DNA from: Actinomycetes bacterium
Lineage (GTDB): Bacteria; Actinomycetota; Actinomycetes; Propionibacteriales; Propionibacteriaceae
DNA length: 19,566 bases
Assembly: GCA_023443125.1 (NCBI GenBank)
Contig: JAEZVO010000082.1
Coordinates: forward strand, 1-19,566
Direction of reading: 5' to 3'
The notes below the pieces were generated by a model. That model was given only the letters and a program-made list of their open reading frames with translations. It made no database searches and had not been told where the DNA came from. Shown piece after piece: positions 14,286 to 19,566 of this stretch (position 1 is its first letter; each line of letters opens with the position of its first letter). The translations under genes were made by a program, and so were the position numbers.

Positions 14286-16963
14286 GCCATGCTCCCCTCA
14301 TGCGTGGGTTCGACGACGCGCACCACGTCGTCGGGTGTCACTGCGGTGAGTGCCGCCACACTGCCAGCGAGGCAGACGACGGCAAAGTTTCGGTTGCTGC
14401 GCGCCCGCTCAACCAGGCGCTGGAGTGCGAGTTGATCGTCGGGCTTACCGACGGTGTCCACGCCGTCGATGAACCACACGCTCCCCTCGTGGATGCGCAG
14501 CCCATCGAGGCACGCCGCGACATCTTGCTCGTGTGCAAGGTCGACGTAAGCCGTCCGACGACGAATCGCGCCCGCCGCTTCCGGCAGCAGCCTGCCCACG
14601 ACGCGCCCCCTGCCCGACGCCACTTCGAGCCGCCCGGTCAGCGCCAACGCGGCTGCGGCACGCGCGCCCACCATGCCTGTCATGCCCACCACTTCGCCGG
14701 GCCGCACCTGCATCGACAGCGGGGCAAGGAGGCCTTCCACTTCGATTTCTTCGGCGTGCACGAGTGCGTCGGTGCCCGGCCAGTCGGCGAGTTCGAGCTG
14801 CTTGGTGAGCACCTCGCCCTCCATGTCGAATTCGGGCAGCGTCCTGTCGAGCCATTTCGGCATCCACCAGGCGTGATCGCCGAGCAGGGCGAGCACCGCC
14901 GGCACGAGTGTCATGCGGATGAGGAACGCGTCGATGAGCACGCCGATGGCGAGCGCGAACGCGATCTGTTTGATGGCCATCATGCCGGCCGGCACGAAGA
15001 ACGCGAATACCGCGAACATCACCAGCGCCGCGGCGGTGACGACCCGCCCAGAGGCCACGAACCCGTCGCGGATCGCCTCGATGGGCCGCTTGCCGTGGAT
15101 GTACTCCTCGCGGATGCGCGAGGCGATGAAAATCTCGTAGTCCATCGCGAGCCCGAACAAGATGCCGATCAGCAAGATGGGCAGGAACGAGATGATCGCC
15201 GCCGGTTTCTCGAGGTTGATGAGCGCCTTGAACCAGCCCTCGTTGAACACGAGCTGCGTGATGCCAAACGACGCGCCCACGCTGAGCAGGAACCCCGCCG
15301 CGGTCTTGAGCGGCACCCACACTGAGCGGAACACCGCGCACAGCAGCACCAGCGTGAGCCCCACCACCATGATGACGAACGGCCCGACGGCCTTGCTGAG
15401 CTTCGTCGTCACGTCGAGCTGCACCGCGGTGAAGCCGGTGACGTTCGCGTCGAGGTTGCGAGTCTCCTGCCATGAGTCCGTGAGTTCGCGCAGCCGTTCG
15501 ACGGTGTGTACGGTCTCGGGATCGTCGGTGGCGGTCGTCGGGTAGAGCTGGATCATACCGGTGTCCGCGTTCTGGTTCGGCACGGCGAGCGCAATCTGGT
15601 CGACGCCCTCCACGCCCTCGATCTCGTCGGAGAGCTCGTCGAGGAGGCCGAGGGGGTCTGTCGAGCCGATGATGCCGACGGTGACCACCAGCGGCGCGTT
15701 GTAGCCGGGGCCGAAGTGCTCGGTGATGGCGTCGTAGGCGACGCGGGCCTGCCTAGTTTCCGGGCTCTGGCCGGCGTTCGGCAGCGACAGCGTCAGGTTC
15801 ATCGCAGGCAGCGAGCACGCGCCGAGCAGTGTCACCACCGCCACGATGGTGGCGATGGGATGCGACGTGCTCACCCCCACCCACCAGTGGAAGATGCCGC
15901 GCCGCTGGGTTGGCGCCTGCTCAGACTCGTCGCGCGTGCGGGCAGACTTCTTCGGCCGCATCCGCTCTCCGAGGAAGCCCCCGAACGCGGGCAGCAGCGT
16001 GAGCGCGATCAGCACAGCGAAGGCCACTGCGATCGATGCGAAGATGCCCATCACCGTGATGAACGGCAGGCCGGCGACCGCGAGCCCGGTGAGCGCGATG
16101 GCGTTCGTGACACCGGCAAACACGACAGCGGTGCCAGCCGTGCCGATGGCCCGGGCCATCGATTCCTCGGCGTCCATGCCGTCGCGGAGTTGGTCGCGGT
16201 GCCTGGAGAAGATGAACAGCGCGTAGTCGATGCCCACAGCGACGCCCAGCATGACGGCCAGCATGGGCGTGACGGAGTTGATGCTGACGACGCTCGTCGC
16301 CCCGAACATCACGAACATGGCGATGGCGACGCCGAGCAGCGCGGTGAAGATGGGAATGATCGCGGTGATCACCGAGCCGAGCATGATCCACAAGACGATG
16401 AACGAGAGCACGACGCCCAGCACTTCGGTGATGGAAATCTCGGGCAGTTCCATCTGGAACGCGGGCCCACCCATGGTGACCCGCGTGCCCTCAGGGAGCT
16501 GCTGCTCGATGTGGTGGGCGGCTTCCACGATTGGGGCGAGGGTGTCGAGCGTGGGCACCTCCGTGACGCTCAGCGAGAGGGTCGCCAGCGCCGCGCGGTC
16601 GTCGTCGGAAATCTGGCCCTGCGCGTATTCGAACCAGGGCGACTGCACTGAGTCGACGAGTTCCAGCTCCTCGAATTCCTTCAGGAGCGGCTCGATCTCG
16701 TCCTTGAGTTCACCGACGTGCTCCCCCTCGGGCACGACGATAACCGCCGTAGCGGAGAGGGCCGCTCCCGTCGGGAACGTCATGTGTAGGCGGTCGAGCG
16801 CCTCCTGCGACGGTGAGCCGGGAATGTCGAAGCCGTCGTCGAACTGGCTGCGCACGCTGAGCCCTACCCCGCCCAACACGAGCGCAGCGAGCAACCACAA
16901 CAGCAGCACGCGAACGCCGTGGTTGTAGCACCAACGGCCCAGTGCGTAGAGCGCAGCCGACAT
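14282..16963 (-). CDS. MMPL-family RND transporter with C-terminal degenerate ABC-ATPase-like domain
   Basis: Proton-driven exporter of 893 residues in the MmpL group, which moves lipids or drugs out of the cell. The plan is the usual duplicated RND one: a helix at 17-36, an outer domain, five or six helices (about 178-330), a second helix-plus-domain half, and helices at about 528-695. Both Asp-Tyr pairs of the proton relay are present (D246-Y247 in VGIDYALF; D608-Y609 in AMDYEIF). After the last helix, residues about 735-885 look like an ABC nucleotide-binding domain: an LLAPLSMQVRPGEVVG lead, a Walker A-like GMVGARAAA without its Lys, and a Walker B-like VWFIDGVD. ATP use there is doubtful. 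The ATG at 16963 is preferred to a GTG at 16969 because of GGGGTG just before it. It is first in a two-gene operon under the divergent TetR gene. Confidence 0.9.
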   Translation of the reverse strand: MSAALYALGRWCYNHGVRVLLLWLLAALVLGGVGLSVRSQFDDGFDIPGSPSQEALDRLHMTFPTGAALSATAVIVVPEGEHVGELKDEIEPLLKEFEELELVDSVQSPWFEYAQGQISDDDRAALATLSLSVTEVPTLDTLAPIVEAAHHIEQQLPEGTRVTMGGPAFQMELPEISITEVLGVVLSFIVLWIMLGSVITAIIPIFTALLGVAIAMFVMFGATSVVSINSVTPMLAVMLGVAVGIDYALFIFSRHRDQLRDGMDAEESMARAIGTAGTAVVFAGVTNAIALTGLAVAGLPFITVMGIFASIAVAFAVLIALTLLPAFGGFLGERMRPKKSARTRDESEQAPTQRRGIFHWWVGVSTSHPIATIVAVVTLLGACSLPAMNLTLSLPNAGQSPETRQARVAYDAITEHFGPGYNAPLVVTVGIIGSTDPLGLLDELSDEIEGVEGVDQIALAVPNQNADTGMIQLYPTTATDDPETVHTVERLRELTDSWQETRNLDANVTGFTAVQLDVTTKLSKAVGPFVIMVVGLTLVLLCAVFRSVWVPLKTAAGFLLSVGASFGITQLVFNEGWFKALINLEKPAAIISFLPILLIGILFGLAMDYEIFIASRIREEYIHGKRPIEAIRDGFVASGRVVTAAALVMFAVFAFFVPAGMMAIKQIAFALAIGVLIDAFLIRMTLVPAVLALLGDHAWWMPKWLDRTLPEFDMEGEVLTKQLELADWPGTDALVHAEEIEVEGLLAPLSMQVRPGEVVGMTGMVGARAAAALALTGRLEVASGRGRVVGRLLPEAAGAIRRRTAYVDLAHEQDVAACLDGLRIHEGSVWFIDGVDTVGKPDDQLALQRLVERARSNRNFAVVCLAGSVAALTAVTPDDVVRVVEPTHEGSMA

Positions 16964-16979
16964 CTTCACCCCAACTTGG

Positions 16980-16993
16980 ATACAGTACTGAAT
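16980..16993. promoter_or_regulatory. TetR operator, site 1 (MMPL-proximal)
   Basis: ATACAGTACTGAAT, part of a 16-base palindrome (16979-16994) with a single mismatched pair. It lies 17 bases upstream of the MMPL start. It matches site 2 at 10 or more of 14 positions (ATACA-N-T-N-CTG-W-AT). Confidence 0.7.
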
Positions 16994-17004
16994 CGAGCCC
17001 CAGC

Positions 17005-17018
17005 ATACACTCCTGTAT
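17005..17018. promoter_or_regulatory. TetR operator, site 2 (tetR-proximal)
   Basis: ATACACTCCTGTAT, with perfect ATACA/TGTAT arms, 32 bases before the tetR start and 25 bases from site 1 centre to centre. In addition, TTGGATACAG (16976-16985) and CTGTATCCAA (17013-17022) form a perfect 10-base inverted repeat spanning both sites. Location between divergent genes points to control of both by the TetR protein. Confidence 0.7.
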
Positions 17019-17050
17019 CCAATGGGCTACGTTGTGTGTCGGAGGAAACC

Positions 17051-17635
17051 ATGACAGAGACGACGCCCAGACGCGAGGCCACCCGAGCCCGTCTGATTGA
17101 GGCCGCGATCCACGAGTTCGCGGAGCGTGGCATCGACGCGACGAGCGTCGAGCAGCTGTGCGAGAGGGCCGATTTCAGCCGAGGCGCGTTCTACTCCAAC
17201 TTTCAGACGAAAGACGATCTGTGCATCGCGATCCTCGAAAGCTACGCCGGACAGACCCTTCACGAGCTGGACGCCATCTTTCAGCCCCCGCCCGACGCAG
17301 ACATCGACTGGGCAGTAAACGTGGCGATCCCCGCGTTCTTCCGGGCGCTCGGCCCCACCGCGGATTTCCGGCGCACCATGCTCGAAATCCACCTCCGGGC
17401 GACCCGATCCTCCGAACTCGGCCAGCGGTTGCGTGAACACGAAGCACAGACCCACCCCGTGATAGGGGCGTTCCTCACCAAGGCCGTGGCGCACGTCGGA
17501 CGACGGTTCAGTATGCCCACCGATCAGGTGGTGCGCGCCTTGTCAGCGGTGTTTTTCGAACCCGGCATGGACAACGACGTCGACTCGGAGTTCCTGGGAG
17601 GCCTGCTCGTGGCACTCACTGAGCCGGCTGCGTAA
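17051..17635 (+). CDS. TetR-family transcriptional repressor
   Basis: A 194-residue one-component regulator. The N-terminal DNA-binding part (about 8-60) follows the TetR pattern: TRARLIEAAIHEFAERGIDA, the helix-turn-helix around TSVEQLCERADFSRGAFYSNF, and KDDLCIAIL. The rest is the variable helical ligand-binding and dimer part, too divergent to name a ligand. The ATG at 17051 has GGAGG at 17041-17045. It is divergent from the MMPL-YhgE operon, with two copies of a 14-base palindromic site in the 87-base gap. By family precedent it represses itself and the transporter genes until an exported compound or lipid precursor binds. Its end lies only 18 bases from the converging M23 gene. Confidence 0.93.
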   Translation: MTETTPRREATRARLIEAAIHEFAERGIDATSVEQLCERADFSRGAFYSNFQTKDDLCIAILESYAGQTLHELDAIFQPPPDADIDWAVNVAIPAFFRALGPTADFRRTMLEIHLRATRSSELGQRLREHEAQTHPVIGAFLTKAVAHVGRRFSMPTDQVVRALSAVFFEPGMDNDVDSEFLGGLLVALTEPAA

Positions 17636-17653
17636 TCTCGTCGCTGGGGCGAA

Positions 17654-18796
17654 TTACTGCGTCGGCGTGGACGCCGGCTTCTCACTCTTGGTGGGCGCGG
17701 GTTCCGTCGGCTTCGGACCCTTCGACGGTGATTCCTTCGGCTTCGATGGCGACGGCGACGGCGACGGGCTCGGCGACACGCTCGGCTTCGGCGTCGGCGT
17801 ATCAGATGGTTTCGGATCCTTCGGCTTCGGCGACGATGGCTTCGGGCTCGATGGCTTCGGGCTCGATGGCTTGGGCGACGACGGCTTGGGGTCGGAAGGC
17901 TGTGGGCCAGTGGGGGTCGTCGTCGGGCTGCCCGATGTGCCCGGAGCAGCCGAGGGCGACGTCGGCACACTCGGCGAGAGCGACGGCGACGCGCCCGGCG
18001 AGGGGGACACCGACGGCGAGGGTGACGGGCTCGGCGAGGGCGCGGCATAGTCGGGCATGTCCTTGGCGAACACCACGACCCCATCCTTCGACAGCCACGA
18101 GGCCGGGTCGGTGAACTGGCCGTTCGCCTTCACCTCGAAGTGGAGGTGACAACCCGTCGAGTAGCCCGTATTGCCGACGCGGCCGATGCCTTGGTGGCGC
18201 TTCACGTGGTCGCCAACCCGCACGCCTGCCGACGAGAGGTGCGCGTAGTTGGTGACGACGTCGTAGCCATTGATCTGACCATGGCGGATCCCCACCATGT
18301 AGCCGTTACCGCCAGCCCACCCGACGAACGACACGACGCCGTCGGCTGCGGCGCCGATGGGCGTGCCACAGGGGGCGGCAAAGTCGAGACCCGTGTGCAA
18401 TTTATAAATGTGCAGCACCGGGTGCAGACGCATGCCGAATGGCGACGTGCGCCGTCCATTCACCGGCGTTGCGAGGGTGCCGTTGCCCTGAGTGTTGACG
18501 TATCCGAGCTTGTCGGAGCCCGCTGGCTTGCCTCGCTGGGGGCGCGGCAGATACCAGTCTTCTTCGTACTTGTGCACTGGGAAGATGGGGCCGCTCGACG
18601 TCGGCACGCTCGTCGTGGTGGGCAATTCCTCGGCCGACGGGGGGTCGCTGGGTTCCACCACGCTGAGCGGTTCTGGAGTCACGCTCACGTTGGGCACGGC
18701 CTCAACAGGGGTAGGACCTTGCATCGTCACGAGGGAAATCCCCGCGACAACTGTCCCCACCGCGATCATCGCGGACAAGCCCTGTTTGAAACGCAC
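17654..18796 (-). CDS. Secreted M23 (LytM-type) peptidase with Pro/Ser/Lys-rich C-terminal tail
   Basis: Exported peptidoglycan endopeptidase or amidase activator of 380 residues. A basic N-terminus and hydrophobic segment (about 6-25) act as signal or anchor. A Pro/Ser/Thr linker (28-70) precedes the catalytic domain (about 105-232). Zinc-site residues are all present: H134 and D138 in HTGLDFAAP, H186 in YAHLS, and H217 and H219 in CHLHFEV. C143 and C216 may pair. From about 252 to the end the protein is almost only Pro, Ser, Lys, Thr and Gly, with four PKPSS units encoded by a 15-base tandem repeat. Such tails usually thread or bind the cell wall. The start is GTG at 18796, chosen because the basic and hydrophobic signal follows; only a weak GGAA precedes it. 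It is convergent with tetR and divergent from pcnA. Confidence 0.92.
   Translation of the reverse strand: MRFKQGLSAMIAVGTVVAGISLVTMQGPTPVEAVPNVSVTPEPLSVVEPSDPPSAEELPTTTSVPTSSGPIFPVHKYEEDWYLPRPQRGKPAGSDKLGYVNTQGNGTLATPVNGRRTSPFGMRLHPVLHIYKLHTGLDFAAPCGTPIGAAADGVVSFVGWAGGNGYMVGIRHGQINGYDVVTNYAHLSSAGVRVGDHVKRHQGIGRVGNTGYSTGCHLHFEVKANGQFTDPASWLSKDGVVVFAKDMPDYAAPSPSPSPSPSVSPSPGASPSLSPSVPTSPSAAPGTSGSPTTTPTGPQPSDPKPSSPKPSSPKPSSPKPSSPKPKDPKPSDTPTPKPSVSPSPSPSPSPSKPKESPSKGPKPTEPAPTKSEKPASTPTQ
17835..17879. repeat. 15-base tandem repeat coding the PKPSS tail of the M23 protein
   Basis: About three consecutive 15-base units beginning GATGGCTTCGGGCTC on the plus strand, with a diverged fourth unit beyond. 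The translated unit on the minus strand is a five-residue Pro/Lys/Ser block. The repeat number is expected to vary between strains by slippage. Confidence 0.7.
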
Positions 18797-18808
18797 GGTT
18801 CCAATACT

Positions 18809-18820
18809 CTCACGCGTGAG
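18809..18820. promoter_or_regulatory. 12-base perfect palindrome between the M23 gene and pcnA
   Basis: CTCACGCGTGAG is fully self-complementary and lies 12 bases upstream of the M23 GTG start and 44 bases upstream of pcnA. It could be an operator for the M23 gene. TAGCAT at 18851-18856 is a possible -10 box for pcnA that would give a leaderless transcript starting at or near its GTG. Confidence 0.35.
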
Positions 18821-18864
18821 GGCTCAAATCACTATCGAGCACAATTCAGGTAGCATCGAATCTC

Positions 18865-19566
18865 GTGCCATCACTCTCGCAAGCCCAAACCAACGCTATG
18901 CAGCACCTCCTGCGCATCGCGCCTGTCATCGACGAACTGGGCACCCTGTTTCGCGATGCCGGCCACGAGCTGTACCTCGTCGGCGGCTCGGTCCGCGACG
19001 CGTTGATGGGACATCTCGGCCATGACCTCGACTTCACCACCTCCGCCCGCCCCGACGACACCCACGCCCTGCTGAAGCGCTTCACGCCGACGACGTGGGA
19101 CGTCGGCAAAGACTTCGGCACCATCGGCGCCCTGGCCAAGGCGGAAGGCAACGAGTGGCAAATCGAGGTCACCACGTTCCGCGCCGACGCCTACGAGGAG
19201 CACACGCGCAAACCCATCGTCGCGTTCGGTGACTCCATCGACGGCGATCTCATTCGTCGCGATTTCACCGTGAATGCGATGGCCATCGACATCGCCACCC
19301 GCAAGTTCGTCGACCCGTACGGCGGCCTGCAAGACCTAGCCGCCGGCATCCTGCGCACGCCCGCTGAGCCCGAGATCTCCTTCTCTGACGATCCGCTGCG
19401 CATGATGCGGGCAGCGCGGTTCGCGTCGCGCCTCGGATTCCACGTCGCTACCGACGTCGTCGCAGCGATGAAGGGGATGGCGGACCGCATTCAAATCGTG
19501 TCGGTCGAGCGCATTCAGCAGGAACTCAACGGCCTGCTCATGACCGACAGCCCACGCGCCGGGCTG
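18865..19566 (+). CDS. pcnA: CCA tRNA nucleotidyltransferase (partial, 3' end off window)
   Basis: Adds or repairs the CCA end of tRNAs using CTP and ATP; class II nucleotidyltransferase fold. 234 codons are visible of the roughly 450-500 usual in actinobacteria. Translated by hand: LYLVGGSVRDALMG is the GGSVRD head motif, GHDLDFTTSA carries the two catalytic metal-binding Asp, followed by RRDFTVNAMAID, DPYGGLQDLAAGILRT and DDPLRMMRAARFASRLGF, then the start of the tRNA-binding helices (SVERIQQELNGLL). The GTG at 18865 is chosen because VPSLSQAQTNAMQHLLRIAP matches the usual length before GGSVRD; the next in-frame start is an ATG at 18898. No Shine-Dalgarno is visible, so translation may be leaderless. 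An HD domain expected in many relatives would lie beyond the window. Confidence 0.95.
   Translation, partial: MPSLSQAQTNAMQHLLRIAPVIDELGTLFRDAGHELYLVGGSVRDALMGHLGHDLDFTTSARPDDTHALLKRFTPTTWDVGKDFGTIGALAKAEGNEWQIEVTTFRADAYEEHTRKPIVAFGDSIDGDLIRRDFTVNAMAIDIATRKFVDPYGGLQDLAAGILRTPAEPEISFSDDPLRMMRAARFASRLGFHVATDVVAAMKGMADRIQIVSVERIQQELNGLLMTDSPRAGL

Noticed and set aside
12483..14435. 650-codon open frame on the plus strand
   Set aside because: It owes its length to the heptad repeats of the YhgE gene on the opposite strand; no domain of its own.

Overview
The window looks like chromosomal DNA of a high-GC actinobacterium. The evidence is the G+C-rich third codon positions, GTG and TTG starts, a CsoR copper regulator, an MmpL/YhgE membrane pair, DUF348-G5 cell-wall proteins and DnaA boxes of the TTGTCCACA type. 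Families such as Propionibacteriaceae fit, but that placement is inference from gene content and style. dnaB and pcnA lie near oriC in several actinobacteria, so the segment may be origin-proximal. I see no rRNA, tRNA, CRISPR array, transposase or phage gene.

Layout. Positions 1-1625 (minus) hold a dihydroxyacetone-kinase-family DhaK-DhaL fusion cut by the window edge, with a 28-bp near-palindrome upstream and a long inverted repeat between it and ligA. Positions 1850-6535 (minus) hold ligA and two paralogous secreted wall proteins. These share a DUF348x3-G5 stalk, one ending in a lysozyme-like domain and the other in an RlpA-like double-psi barrel. Positions 6627-9621 (minus) are a copper-efflux operon, csoR-copZ-copA, with a textbook CsoR operator inside its promoter and a cluster of palindromic repeats inserted between copZ and copA. 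Positions 9576-10103 are a long non-coding region rich in DnaA boxes, followed by dnaB on the plus strand.

Positions 11448-11741 are a convergent intergenic region full of the same palindromic repeats plus a distinct hairpin. Positions 11742-16963 (minus) are a two-gene, translationally coupled membrane operon. It consists of an MMPL transporter that carries an extra C-terminal domain resembling a dead ABC ATPase, then a YhgE/Pip protein with a very long periplasmic-type coiled hairpin. A divergent TetR regulator (17051-17635, plus) faces it across two copies of one 14-bp operator. A secreted M23 peptidase with a long Pro/Ser/Lys tail (minus) and the 5' part of the CCA-adding enzyme pcnA (plus) close the window.

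Working picture: most genes are core or envelope functions (replication, ligation, peptidoglycan remodelling, copper export, tRNA maturation). The most unusual unit is the TetR-MMPL/pseudo-ABC-YhgE cassette, which I rank first for follow-up. The DnaA-box-rich region in front of dnaB comes second.
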